In this document: positions 31,253 to 39,855 of the stretch, in pieces
Numbering within the stretch: position 1 is the first letter of the stretch
Layout of the letters: each line of letters starts with the position of its first letter
Source: Microcaldota archaeon
GTDB lineage: Archaea > Micrarchaeota > Micrarchaeia > Micrarchaeales > Micrarchaeaceae
DNA length: 42,780 nucleotides
Direction of reading: 5' to 3'
Assembly (NCBI GenBank): GCA_021827995.1
Contig: JAKATK010000005.1
Location: forward strand, 1 to 42,780
Position numbers and translations under genes: made by a program
The notes under the pieces: model-generated
What the model was told of the DNA's origin: nothing
Databases searched by the model: none
Seen by the model: the letters and a program-made list of their open reading frames with translations, nothing else

Positions 31253-32536
31253 GTGCTGAACACGATAGAGCTGGCGCTTACGGTCTTCGCGCTGCTGATA
31301 GTCGTAGCGCAGCTCATAGCGCTCAAGCTCAGGATACCGTACACGCTAGTGCTGGTCTTCTTCGGCATAGGCATAACTGCGCTGTCATCGGCAGCGCTGG
31401 GGACCAACCTCTTGTCCAGCGGCCTGCACACGCTTGTGCAGGCGATACAGTCGCTCTACAGCGGCCTCGTGAACAGCGGCCTGTTCGTAGGCTTAATAGT
31501 GCCGCCGCTCATCTTCGAGGCGATGATACACATAAGGAAGGAGGAGCTCAGGCTGGTGATAAGACCGTCGCTGGCCCTCGCCACTGTGGGCGTAGTGCTG
31601 GCGACGGTGGTAGCAGGCGCGGTCGTATGGTTGTTCGCGGGCCTGCCCCTCTTCTCCGCCATCGTTTTCGCAGTAATAATAGCGCCCACCGATACCATAA
31701 CTGTGCTGCAGATCTTCAGGCACATCAGGGTACCGGCCAGGCTAGCGACGCTCATGAACGTGGAGGCGGCCTTCAACGACGCGACCGCGATAATACTCTT
31801 CGGCGTCATACTGTCGTCATCGCTGGGGCTGCAGCGCTCCTCCTTATTCAACGGCGTGTTGGTCTTCCTGTACAGCTTCGCAGGAGGCATCGTGGTCGGC
31901 CTGGCGGTCGCTGGCACGGCCAAGCTGCTGCACGCCAGACTCAACGACAAGACCGCGGACATAACCCTGACAATAGCGGCCGTCTACGGGTCGTACGTCC
32001 TGGCGACCAGCCTGGGCATGTCCGGCCTTATAGCGGTCGCCATAGCCGGGCTCTATTTCGGCAACACTACGATGCGATCGACGCTGAGCAAGCCGATCAG
32101 GTCCTCGATAGTCTCGTTCTGGGAGATAGCGGCCTTCCTCGGCAACGCAGTAGCGTTCCTGCTGATAGGCTTCGAGACGAACCTGTCGCTCTTTTTACAG
32201 GCGGCGGCGCTGATACCGATCGCATATGCGGCCACAATCATCGCAAGAGCCGCGACGGTCTACCCGACACTCGCGATCTTCAACCAGCTAGACAAGAGGA
32301 TGCCGTTCAACTGGAGCAACATCGCTACATTGGGCGGCGTGCGTGGTGCGCTCTCGATAGCGCTGCTCGCTACGCTGGCAACGTCTGGCGCGGTCAATGG
32401 AAAGGACTTCGGCACCATAACCACCATGGTTCTGGGCGTAGTGTTCCTGTCCATGGTGATACAGGTACCGCTCATGCTGAGCTACGCTGCCAGGCTTTTC
32501 GGCAAGAAGGCGATCCCGCGCAGGCTAGTGGCGTAA
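31253..32536 (+). CDS. NhaP-type Na+(K+)/H+ antiporter, CPA1 family
   Basis: Starts at GTG 31253. The 427-residue product has about 12-13 TM helices. CPA1 motifs are present: VPPLIFEAMIHI (TM3 region), the unwound TM4 IIAPTDTITVLQIF (T146-D147), the ion-binding TM5 NVEAAFNDATAI (N175-D176), and GGVRGALSIAL (with the conserved Arg). The ND pair suggests electroneutral exchange. It exchanges cytoplasmic Na+ or K+ for H+ to control internal pH. It has no C-terminal regulatory TrkA domain. Its stop converges on the DUF1801 gene. Confidence 0.93.
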   Translation: MLNTIELALTVFALLIVVAQLIALKLRIPYTLVLVFFGIGITALSSAALGTNLLSSGLHTLVQAIQSLYSGLVNSGLFVGLIVPPLIFEAMIHIRKEELRLVIRPSLALATVGVVLATVVAGAVVWLFAGLPLFSAIVFAVIIAPTDTITVLQIFRHIRVPARLATLMNVEAAFNDATAIILFGVILSSSLGLQRSSLFNGVLVFLYSFAGGIVVGLAVAGTAKLLHARLNDKTADITLTIAAVYGSYVLATSLGMSGLIAVAIAGLYFGNTTMRSTLSKPIRSSIVSFWEIAAFLGNAVAFLLIGFETNLSLFLQAAALIPIAYAATIIARAATVYPTLAIFNQLDKRMPFNWSNIATLGGVRGALSIALLATLATSGAVNGKDFGTITTMVLGVVFLSMVIQVPLMLSYAARLFGKKAIPRRLVA

Positions 32537-32670
32537 GGCGCCATAGCGTACAGTACACAGGGCTGCTCAACACGGGCTATGCAGTAGTAATGAGGTACGC
32601 GAAGCACACGCCGTGCACCAAGCACATCCAAGACTAGGAAGCTTTGGATTTGACGATGTGCCGCACGCCC

Positions 32671-33087
32671 TCAGCTCACCGCCTTCTTCAAAAGCGCAGC
32701 AATCTTTGCTTCTTCTGCGGGAGTTAACTCGGTCAATGCGAATGAAGCGGGCCACATTTTGCCTTCGTCCAGGTGGGCCTTATCCGTGAAACCAAACGTC
32801 GAATACCTTGCCTTGAACTTGCCTGCGTCCTGGAAGAAGCATACAACCTTATCGCCTTTTGCATATGCTGGCATTCCGTACCACGTTCTAGGAGAAAGTC
32901 CCGGCGCACTAGCTTTGACAACGACATGGATCCGATTGGCCATAGAGCGGCCGGGTTCCTCCATCTTGGCGATTGCAGCAAGCACAGCTTCTTCACCATT
33001 TACCTTCGCATTCTTCTCTTTTAGATAATCACTCATCGCAGCTATTTCCTCGTTACTTAATCCTTTATTTTTCTTTGTATAGGCCAT
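32671..33087 (-). CDS. DUF1801 / YdhG-like protein
   Basis: The frame opens at 33231, but ATG 33087 ([18 protein letters not shown]) begins the recognisable protein, and a TTTTATATT element near 33121-33130 predicts transcription about 11 nt upstream. The 138-residue product contains [46 protein letters not shown] split by family-like Gly/Trp/Tyr positions and YSTFGFTD, matching the DUF1801/YdhG fold related to CyaY-like proteins. Some members are called iron chaperones, on weak evidence. Codon use is more AT-rich than upstream genes, so this may be the first gene of the AT-rich block. Confidence 0.82.
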   Translation of the reverse strand: MAYTKKNKGLSNEEIAAMSDYLKEKNAKVNGEEAVLAAIAKMEEPGRSMANRIHVVVKASAPGLSPRTWYGMPAYAKGDKVVCFFQDAGKFKARYSTFGFTDKAHLDEGKMWPASFALTELTPAEEAKIAALLKKAVS

Positions 33088-33198
33088 ATAATCACATTGC
33101 GTTTTAAACATTGGGGCCGGATAATATAAAATGCGAAAGAATGCGCGCAACGAGGTCAAAAATGAAGAGATTGTACCAACATAAACGAGGTGTCCGGA

Positions 33199-33244
33199 GC
33201 ACAAGATGCGCGTCAGGCGCATAACCGACAATTGGTATTTTTAT
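33199..33244 (+). repeat. Left copy of a 46-bp imperfect direct repeat
   Basis: Matches 36625-36670 at 37 of 46 positions without gaps. It includes a perfect hairpin ATGCGC/GCGCAT (33206-33222) followed by a T-rich run, so it looks like a transcription terminator, yet no plus-strand gene ends here. Confidence 0.7.
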
Positions 33245-33290
33245 GTGGATTTTTGCTCCCCCGTCATATTGGAGTAAACGGCGTATAACA

Positions 33291-33300
33291 ATTTAAATAA
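33291..33300 (+). promoter_or_regulatory. TATA box of the 1092-residue surface gene
   Basis: TTTAAATA (33292-33299) predicts transcription from about 33322, nine bases before an ATA codon at 33331 that starts a typical signal sequence. Confidence 0.5.
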
Positions 33301-33330
33301 TAGGTTGTAGCTTAGTATTCTGGTGTAACC

Positions 33331-36300
33331 ATAGCCAAGAAGAGTTTAAGCTATGCCATTATACTAATTATTACGGTAGTAATATCAATAATTGCCGTAC
33401 TCCTTTTAACAATGAGATTGCCTGGCACTCAGGCAGAAAATCTAAGTGCATTGGATCCTTTTGCCCATCTGGGCAATGCCTCGTTCGCTCTGGTCGCGCC
33501 GCATAGTGTTTTGGCAGCCAACGGCCAGTTTGCGTCACTGGCAAGGGAGAGATATGATTTCAGGTACGCTGATGCGGCTAATTTCACAAACGTCCAGAAT
33601 TCCACCTTCATAGTGATTGTAGTAAACAGCAGCAAAGATGCATACGCGCAACTTGCACTGAAGGCCATCAATATCACAGGGCTTGACAACGCTCTCAATT
33701 ACACAAAAGGCGCAATTATAAGCAAGGATAATGTATGGGAGCAAGGTCAGACCGTATTTCTGTTGATAGGATACAACGCAAACTCGCTTTCCTCGACTCT
33801 GTCGAGTTTTTTTGTTAAAAGCCCTGTCTACGCTCCAAGGCAGTTTAGCGCAAGATTCGTGAACGAGAGCGGCAAGGCATCTGGCGATCCGATAATGGAC
33901 GCGGTTCTTGATGGCACTTATGAGCTCAGTCCGCATGATGGCGCCCTTCAATATCCATACAGCTATTACGAAAACTTCGCCTACCTGATATACTATGCGC
34001 CCGTGATAACGTCGGCGGTTCCTGGTGTCGTAGGCAACAGCTCAGGCACAGGACTGCCAATGTTCGCTCCCGTATGCGTGCCGCCTCCTCCCCCTCCTGA
34101 AGGCGGTTCGTCAATTTGCGTAGGCGACTATGTAGCAATGCCCATGCTCCAGGTGGGGAGCGCGCCTCCTTTGCGACCGCAGTGGAGCTATGATACCGGA
34201 GACTGCAACTTCTTCGGCATAGACGATTGCATAGATGCCGAAGGATGGGCGGCTTCAGGGCTGAACCCGAACCTTCCCTACAGCGAGATACCGAGCGTCT
34301 ATTTCGGAGTCACTTCTACCGGAAGCCCTGTCCCTCCGTCTATGGATGGCACATTTGGTCCTGTATCGGACAGTCTACCTATCACCTGGTGGGTCTATGG
34401 GCCTGGTTCATACGGCGAATCCACCGGCGGATTCCAGGCGGGCGCGTCAGGGGTTATGAACGAATCAGAGAAGTCCATCCTCATAGGTGCCGGGGTACAG
34501 ATGTTCTCGGCGCCGATAGGAGAAACGCCTGTGGGTAATTTCACCGTATACAACTCGACAAATTCCTCGTACACCTACTCGTGCGGCAATGAAATATGCG
34601 GGATGAGGTTCAACTACACCATATATGCGCTGCTGAATGTGTCGTCCACGATACCTCGCAGCGCATCTGTGTCGTCTCCGCATGGATATTCGCCTGCGCC
34701 GCAGCTCAATTATTCGCCTGTGCTAGAGCCAGTATCGCTCTCCACGCCAAAGATTGTGAAAACATCTGCGAAGACATACTACTTCAGCTATTGGAGCGTA
34801 TACTCGGAGCTGGCAGGAAACCAGTACTATAACAGATACAACACGTCAAATGTGACGTTCCAGCTTATTGGCCCGACGCAGGCACAGGCAATATACACAA
34901 CTGCAGGCGCGCAGCAGAATGGCAGCATAACCATATATGCTGGCTTTGCGCCATCCATTCAAGGATGCTATCCAATTGAGAACTGCTCGATACCTGGAGT
35001 AACGATATCCGTGATTGGACCAAATGGTAAGGAAGTCTATTCTAACACTACCGGAGTAAGCGGCCAAGTTGTCACTCCTTTTCTGGCCAGCGGATGCTAT
35101 CAAGTTAATGCGCAGAAACCGGGGTATGTGTTTGTGCTGGGACCTAATCCGGTATGCGTCAATGGCCATGCGGACGTCATGGTGCAGACATGGAGCCTGT
35201 TGATTTACAATGTTTCTTGGCCTAGCGCATACCCATACGGGGTGGCGCCAGTGAACAGCACAACGCAGATAAACTTGACCCTGCTTTACACAGACCATAA
35301 CCTGCTTGCAGGCAATGTTATTGTGGGTGTAAATGCAGGCTCAGGCACAGTAATCGGCAGCTATCCGTCGCCAAGCAACGGGACTCTATGTGCGACATTC
35401 TTCAATGGCTTCAGCGACCAAACTGCTTGTCATAGCGTAAGAGGCTATGCACTAGGTTTAACAAGTCCGACTACTGCAACTACAAGCTTTGTATGGCATA
35501 CTGGGAGCAGACCAGGGTTATACTACCTGAACTTCACCCCATTTGTTACATCGGCAGGATATCCTTTACCTCCGATGTATGGATCTACGTACGGATGGAT
35601 ATATAGTATACCGGTGGTTCTGTATTCAGGAAGTAATCCAAAGACCGAACTGAATATAAGCCTAGCAAACGGCACGGTGTATGCATCTCAGGGCGGCACA
35701 CTAGTGGACAACATTACTGTGAAGTTGTGCAGAACATTCGCGATTGGGTTTAACAGGACATTGCCTTGTATGCCTCTGATGCCGTATGCTGCAAACATGT
35801 CTTTGACATACATGAATGACAGGCCGGCTAATACTACTGCCGTGTTTGTACCGGACCCGGCTCCTGCCAATTCAGAATCATTAAGCGGTACCACATCCCT
35901 GCATATTTCTCTAGGCAGCAGCGTTCGAAATGGCCTGTATGTAGCCAGGATAACTTCAGTTATGCATACTGCCAATGCAACGTATAATGCAACCGTGCCA
36001 TTGTTTATATACGTATCTACGGGCAACAGCACGATCACAACAACGGCACCCCCAATAAACACATCTACTACAACAGTGCCAAGCGCAACAGGGTATGGCG
36101 CGCTCAACGTAACCGTATTTTTCAACGGGGCCCCTGCGGCAGCGGCTGCGGTACGCGCATTCTCGCCAGGCGCACAACCCTACAGCGGATGGTACACCGG
36201 TTCGAACGGCGAATACAATACAGGATACATAATAACACCAGGCAGTTACGAGGTCGATGGCACCTATGACAACATAACCAACAGCACGAACTACCTGAAC

Positions 36301-36609
36301 GTCAGTGCCGGAAAAGTGACATATGCCGATATATATATTTATGGCATTACAAACGCAACAACATCAACTAGCTTATCAACCTCCACATTGTCAACTTCAA
36401 GTTCATCAACCTCAACATCCTCAACTACATCTACAAGCTCCACATCAGCCTCAACTACGTCTACAGGCTCCTCATCAACCACAACAACTGCGCAATCAGG
36501 CTATTACGAATGCAATTATTGCTACCAAGTGGTTGAAGCGGGGTTTACCTGCCCGTCAACATGTCCAAAATCTGTATCGTGCAACTACGGCGGTTTCGAA
36601 TGTACATGA
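33331..36609 (+). CDS. Giant AT-rich surface protein, probable ATA start, Cys-rich C-terminus
   Basis: From the first ATG (33412) the product is 1065 residues but lacks a signal peptide. The same frame upstream encodes AKKSLSYAIILIITVVISII directly after an ATA codon at 33331, and no ATG, GTG or TTG is available before the stop at 33313, so initiation at ATA (or a sequence error) is inferred. The exported body has many N-x-S/T sites and two carboxypeptidase-regulatory-like beta sandwiches (about residues 530-610 and 910-975). A Ser/Thr linker leads to a C-terminal module with six Cys (YYECNYCYQ ... FTCPSTCPK ... FECT). No C-terminal TM helix. The family is not recognised. Codon use is AT-rich and unlike the neighbours. 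Confidence 0.8.
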   Translation: MAKKSLSYAIILIITVVISIIAVLLLTMRLPGTQAENLSALDPFAHLGNASFALVAPHSVLAANGQFASLARERYDFRYADAANFTNVQNSTFIVIVVNSSKDAYAQLALKAINITGLDNALNYTKGAIISKDNVWEQGQTVFLLIGYNANSLSSTLSSFFVKSPVYAPRQFSARFVNESGKASGDPIMDAVLDGTYELSPHDGALQYPYSYYENFAYLIYYAPVITSAVPGVVGNSSGTGLPMFAPVCVPPPPPPEGGSSICVGDYVAMPMLQVGSAPPLRPQWSYDTGDCNFFGIDDCIDAEGWAASGLNPNLPYSEIPSVYFGVTSTGSPVPPSMDGTFGPVSDSLPITWWVYGPGSYGESTGGFQAGASGVMNESEKSILIGAGVQMFSAPIGETPVGNFTVYNSTNSSYTYSCGNEICGMRFNYTIYALLNVSSTIPRSASVSSPHGYSPAPQLNYSPVLEPVSLSTPKIVKTSAKTYYFSYWSVYSELAGNQYYNRYNTSNVTFQLIGPTQAQAIYTTAGAQQNGSITIYAGFAPSIQGCYPIENCSIPGVTISVIGPNGKEVYSNTTGVSGQVVTPFLASGCYQVNAQKPGYVFVLGPNPVCVNGHADVMVQTWSLLIYNVSWPSAYPYGVAPVNSTTQINLTLLYTDHNLLAGNVIVGVNAGSGTVIGSYPSPSNGTLCATFFNGFSDQTACHSVRGYALGLTSPTTATTSFVWHTGSRPGLYYLNFTPFVTSAGYPLPPMYGSTYGWIYSIPVVLYSGSNPKTELNISLANGTVYASQGGTLVDNITVKLCRTFAIGFNRTLPCMPLMPYAANMSLTYMNDRPANTTAVFVPDPAPANSESLSGTTSLHISLGSSVRNGLYVARITSVMHTANATYNATVPLFIYVSTGNSTITTTAPPINTSTTTVPSATGYGALNVTVFFNGAPAAAAAVRAFSPGAQPYSGWYTGSNGEYNTGYIITPGSYEVDGTYDNITNSTNYLNVSAGKVTYADIYIYGITNATTSTSLSTSTLSTSSSSTSTSSTTSTSSTSASTTSTGSSSTTTTAQSGYYECNYCYQVVEAGFTCPSTCPKSVSCNYGGFECT

Positions 36610-36624
36610 AGGCCATCGCCCGAT

Positions 36625-36670
36625 GCAAAAGATGCGCGCCAGGCACATCTCAGACAAGAAGTATTTTTAT
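36625..36670 (+). repeat. Right copy of the 46-bp direct repeat, terminator-like
   Basis: Lies 15 bp after the stop of the giant gene. The hairpin arms ATGCGC (36632-36637) and GCACAT (36643-36648) carry one mismatch, followed by GTATTTTTATTTTTTTTT (36661-36678), a plausible archaeal T-rich terminator. It is the partner of 33199-33244. Confidence 0.7.
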
Positions 36671-36717
36671 TTTTTTTTAGGCCGATATTTATAAGTGTTA
36701 GAATGGCGGATTCGAAT

Positions 36718-37065
36718 ATGACAAAAGAATTACTTGACAAATACTACGATCGCCTTCATAAGAAGGGGGATTGGGGTTCTCTTTTATCTGATGACTTCTT
36801 GCTGACTGGGACCGTGGTTAAAGAGAGTAAAGGTAGGGAGGCGTATATGAACAACAATTTCTTTAGAGGTGTATTGGGCTTGAGGGTTAAAAACATGATA
36901 ATAGACGGTGACAGTGCATGCGCCATAGTGAACTACGACTTAATTTCGCCAAAAGGAAACAAGTTTACTGCTGATGTAGCTGAAATCTGGAAAGCCAGAG
37001 ATGGTAAGTTGATTTCTATAGCAATATACTTTGACACTGCATACTTCCAGAAGTCGATGTCATAA
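36718..37065 (+). CDS. SnoaL/NTF2-like small protein
   Basis: The frame opens at ATG 36703, but TATTTATAAG (36686-36695) predicts transcription at about 36717, favouring leaderless ATG 36718 (MTKELLDKYYDRLHKKGDW). The 115-residue product has the helix-then-sheet pattern of SnoaL-like proteins: LLDKYYDRLHKKGDWGSLLSDDFLLTG, GREAYMNNNFF, and strands ending in EIWKARDGKLISIAIYFDT. Members are enzymes or ligand-binding proteins; no catalytic pair is obvious. AT-rich like the preceding giant gene. Confidence 0.8.
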   Translation: MTKELLDKYYDRLHKKGDWGSLLSDDFLLTGTVVKESKGREAYMNNNFFRGVLGLRVKNMIIDGDSACAIVNYDLISPKGNKFTADVAEIWKARDGKLISIAIYFDTAYFQKSMS

Positions 37066-37090
37066 GTGGGGTGCCGCGCTTGAAGCGCAT

Positions 37091-37162
37091 CGCCCGAAGC
37101 AGGGATCGAACCTGCGACCTATTGATTAACAGTCAATCGCTCTACCACTGAGCTATTCGGGC
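37091..37162 (-). tRNA. tRNA-Asn (anticodon GTT)
   Basis: Minus-strand cloverleaf: acceptor GCCCGAA/TTCGGGC, D arm GCTC/GAGC, anticodon arm ATTGA-CTGTTAA-TCAAT with GTT at 34-36, T arm GCAGG-TTCGATC-CCTGC, discriminator G, no CCA. Its first ten bases are also the end of the CDS at 37153-37842. GTAATAAATC at 37188-37197 predicts transcription about 4 nt upstream of the tRNA. Confidence 0.96.
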
Positions 37163-37842
37163 CTGAAGAACCAGAAAGGTTCTGCGAGATTTATTACCCT
37201 AAGGTAAATAAAGTTGTTGGCTCCGACATGGTCGGCTTCTCCTATGCGGTCCGCCGCATAATCATAGCTGTAGAACGCGAATACATTGTCGGAGCCAGCC
37301 TTTGCGTAGGTAAAAACGGTCCTGTTCTCGTCTGAGAGCAGCTCGAACGAGCCCACGTACCTGTGGCCCTTGTGGGTGAACGTGTATATCCTGCCCATGC
37401 TCTCGTTCTGTATCGACTTGTTTATAAGGCCCCTGATTATCGACGTGTAGTCCCTTATGTGTATGTTGAGCATCTTGAAGCCCCTGACGGCTGAGCTGGC
37501 CTGGAATGGCGCGTGGGCCAGCTCTATTATAGGCATGCTATACCACTGGTGGTCGCTCTCTGCCGTGTCCACCAGCTGGAAGCTCTCTGCGGAGTACTGT
37601 GAACCTGGGGAGTACCTACCGAAGCGGTGCAATCTGCTGAAGTCCCTATAGTAGAATATGTTGAGCTCGCCTACGAACTCGCCACGCGACAGTATCCGGT
37701 AACCGTCGCCCTTCTTGAACGCATAGAGGTTGGTGGTTATGCTGGTGTCGAACGTGCAGGCCGCCCTGCCCAGGTCGTTTACGGCGGCCAGCTTGACGAT
37801 GACGCCCAGTGGCCGTATCTGGCTCGTGTAGCGCATGCTCAC
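37153..37842 (-). CDS. Unknown 229-residue protein ending inside tRNA-Asn
   Basis: Not recognised. It starts at GTG 37842, overlapping the TGA of the upstream gene by 4 bp (translational coupling), or at ATG 37836. The product is soluble, Tyr/Phe-rich and apparently alternating strands and helices (YAFKKGDGYRILSRGEFVG; YTFTHKGHRYVGSFELLSDE; VFAFYSYDYAADRIGEA). No signal peptide or TM helix. The last codons (RPE and TAG) lie in the acceptor stem of tRNA-Asn. It is the last gene of the five-gene leftward operon. Confidence 0.75.
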   Translation of the reverse strand: MSMRYTSQIRPLGVIVKLAAVNDLGRAACTFDTSITTNLYAFKKGDGYRILSRGEFVGELNIFYYRDFSRLHRFGRYSPGSQYSAESFQLVDTAESDHQWYSMPIIELAHAPFQASSAVRGFKMLNIHIRDYTSIIRGLINKSIQNESMGRIYTFTHKGHRYVGSFELLSDENRTVFTYAKAGSDNVFAFYSYDYAADRIGEADHVGANNFIYLRVINLAEPFWFFRPE

Positions 37843-38675
37843 ACGCTCTTGATTATGCCGTTTATCAGGTACATTATGGCGTAGACCGGTTCATAGATTA
37901 TTGGGAATGCGACGGCGCCATCGCCTATCGCGCCGTAGTCGCTGAGAACCGACTCCCCTACTTCAAGGGTCACGTTCGTCTCCTTGTAGACTAATGGGCT
38001 CTCGGTTGAAACCACGCGTACGTTGAGGTTCCATGTGCCGGAGGTGTTCTCGTATACAGTGTAGTTGAAGTTGCTGCTCTTGCCGTGCAGAGCTATCTCC
38101 TCAAGCGTGCTGTTCCAGGCGGGCAGGCCAGACGAATTTATCAGGAACGGGCTGTCGGAAACGCCGGTATTGTTTATCGTGACGTGCACGACCGCGGGCT
38201 GGCCTGGCGCGATGCTTATGACCTGCGGGTATACATCGAGCTCGAAGACGTTTGGCGTGACGTTGACTGCAGCGGAGAATGTCAGGTTGCCAAGCCCCGA
38301 AGTGTTGCCTATGTTAACGGCCCTCATCGAGAAATTGTAGAGGCCGTTAGGCGCGCTGGGCGACGGCGTGACCCTGACTGCCAGGTACTGCGTGTTTAGC
38401 GATGAGTTGACACCAATCCAGCCGCCTGGTAGGCCGTTTACGGCGAACTGGTTCCACCCGCGGTTTATCATGGTACCGTTCGAGTTGGTCGTGTCCGATG
38501 ATATTATTACGTAGAACGTCTGCCCAGGTCCTACCTTGCCTAGGTAAATGGAACCGCCATTGTGGAGCGTGGCAGAGAAGGGCTCGGTCACCGCCACGTA
38601 CGCCGCGCCTGATATCGCGGCTAACGCTAACAGCGCGGCCAGCGCGAAAACCATACTGCGATGCGCTACGCCCAA
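37839..38675 (-). CDS. Secreted Ig-like-fold protein
   Basis: Starts at TTG 38675 or at ATG 38654; the latter begins directly with the signal peptide MVFALAALLALAAISGAAYV. The mature part (about 245 residues) is a tandem of beta-sandwich domains with many N-x-S/T sites: GSIYLGKVGPGQTFYVIISS, then VYPQVISIAPGQPAVVHVTI-NNTG, typical of COG1470/NEW3-type domains in archaeal exported proteins. A hydrophobic C-terminal helix (AVAFPIIYEPVYAIMYLING) could anchor it. It lies 4 bp after the kinase gene and overlaps the next by 4 bp. Confidence 0.8.
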   Translation of the reverse strand: MGVAHRSMVFALAALLALAAISGAAYVAVTEPFSATLHNGGSIYLGKVGPGQTFYVIISSDTTNSNGTMINRGWNQFAVNGLPGGWIGVNSSLNTQYLAVRVTPSPSAPNGLYNFSMRAVNIGNTSGLGNLTFSAAVNVTPNVFELDVYPQVISIAPGQPAVVHVTINNTGVSDSPFLINSSGLPAWNSTLEEIALHGKSSNFNYTVYENTSGTWNLNVRVVSTESPLVYKETNVTLEVGESVLSDYGAIGDGAVAFPIIYEPVYAIMYLINGIIKSV

Positions 38676-38679
38676 CGAA

Positions 38680-39276
38680 TCACGCGTTCTTGTTTGGTGC
38701 GCGCAGGTACTTAGTCTTTTTGCGGTTTTGAGCTGGGCCGCTTATCGATGCCACCAGCTCCGATGCGCTCTTTATGAGCGTCCTGCGTGTTCCGGCGTTC
38801 GAAACGATGAAGTCAGCGTCTGCCATGGCGCCCTTGACGCCGTAGCGCAGCTCCCTCCTTTCGCGCCACAGGAAGGCGCTGTACGAATGCACCTCGTCGC
38901 TCCTGTGCCTTTGTATCATCCGGTTGTACCTGACGCGCTGCGGCGCGGTTATCGCGACAACGTAAATCCTGTCGTTTATATGCTCCTTGAAGTACTCTAT
39001 CTCCTTGCTGCCCCTGACTCCTACCACGGCTATGTCGCCCTTCTTCCTGCGTATCTCCCTGGCGGTGAGCTTCGCTACGGCCATAGCACCGTACCTCTCA
39101 CGCAGCTGCAGGGCGAAGTTCCTCAGCGTGAAGTTGTCTATCTTCATGCCGCGGCGTCTCATTATGCTGCGGACGATCTCGCCCATCTCCACAGTGGTGA
39201 AGCCCTTGCTACGCAGCGCCGATGCCATTGAGGACTTGCCACTGCCGGGCATGCCGGTCAAGCATATCACTACCAC
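38680..39276 (-). CDS. P-loop nucleoside/nucleotide kinase, UPF0200-like
   Basis: The frame opens at 39345 inside the upstream gene; GTG 39276 (or 39270), just after that gene's stop, begins VVVICLTGMPGSGKSSMAS. The P-loop GMPGSGKS, VEMGEIVRSIMRRRG, DIAVVGVRGSKEIEYF and the lid-like RHRSDEVHSYSAFLWRERREL match the archaeal UPF0200 family, which is related to adenylate and dephospho-CoA kinases. The family's substrate is not settled, so no precise reaction is assigned. About 198 residues. It lies within an operon of surface genes, which is an unusual setting. Confidence 0.82.
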   Translation of the reverse strand: MVVICLTGMPGSGKSSMASALRSKGFTTVEMGEIVRSIMRRRGMKIDNFTLRNFALQLRERYGAMAVAKLTAREIRRKKGDIAVVGVRGSKEIEYFKEHINDRIYVVAITAPQRVRYNRMIQRHRSDEVHSYSAFLWRERRELRYGVKGAMADADFIVSNAGTRRTLIKSASELVASISGPAQNRKKTKYLRAPNKNA

Positions 39277-39280
39277 GGCA

Positions 39281-39841
39281 TCACCCGTACTGGGCCGTGA
39301 AAGTGGCCACGGCCTGTATCGTATGCACTGACTTTGGCAACCCAAAATATGTATAGTTTATCCATATTATCCCAGAGAACGAGGAGCCTACGCTTGAGGA
39401 AGCGATGCCGGATGCGCCGTAGCACTTGGCCGTTATCAGGGTGGAGTTGCCGCTGTATATGACTTTGCCGTTACCTAGGTATGGGATGGGATAGAACTGC
39501 GGCATGTTGGTAACGTGTATATTGCCAGTTGCAGGGAAATCTCCGCTAACGTTCTGCGCGGATGCGCACGCCACTCCGGTAACGTTCATCGGGCCGTTGG
39601 TGTACTGCGTGAGCACCATGGACAGATTTCCGCTCGAGGTGAGCAGGAGAGAATCCGGGTCACACAGGAATCCGGGCGTTGGGGTGCAGGTCTGCGAGAC
39701 TACGCTCTTTCCGAAGATATCAAGCCTGAGGAATACGTAAACGGCCAGTATGATTATCAGTATTGCTATGCCATATGACACCATGAAGTCCAGGACGACC
39801 TGCCCGCGCGACGCGTGACCCGACATGTGCTTCATTACCAC
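39281..39841 (-). CDS. Pilin-like protein with class III signal peptide
   Basis: The 186-residue product begins with a basic leader ending in SRGQVVLDFMVSYGIAILII, the G-Q-x-x-x-D/E-F class III signal followed by the pilin hydrophobic helix. The exported part has a Cys pair (TCTPTPGFLCD), N-x-S/T sites and a beta-rich C-terminus (FSGIIWINYTYFGLPKSVHT). It resembles the N-terminus of the surface protein at 939 but is pilin-sized. It should be processed by a prepilin peptidase and assembled into, or near, a pilus. It follows the response regulator gene after 14 bp. Confidence 0.82.
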   Translation of the reverse strand: MVMKHMSGHASRGQVVLDFMVSYGIAILIIILAVYVFLRLDIFGKSVVSQTCTPTPGFLCDPDSLLLTSSGNLSMVLTQYTNGPMNVTGVACASAQNVSGDFPATGNIHVTNMPQFYPIPYLGNGKVIYSGNSTLITAKCYGASGIASSSVGSSFSGIIWINYTYFGLPKSVHTIQAVATFTAQYG

Positions 39842-39855
39842 ACACCATGCTTCGG

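Noticed and set aside
31159-32637. 492-codon frame over the antiporter gene
   Set aside because: Shifted-frame shadow rich in Arg/His/Ala; the NhaP frame has all family motifs and TM helices.
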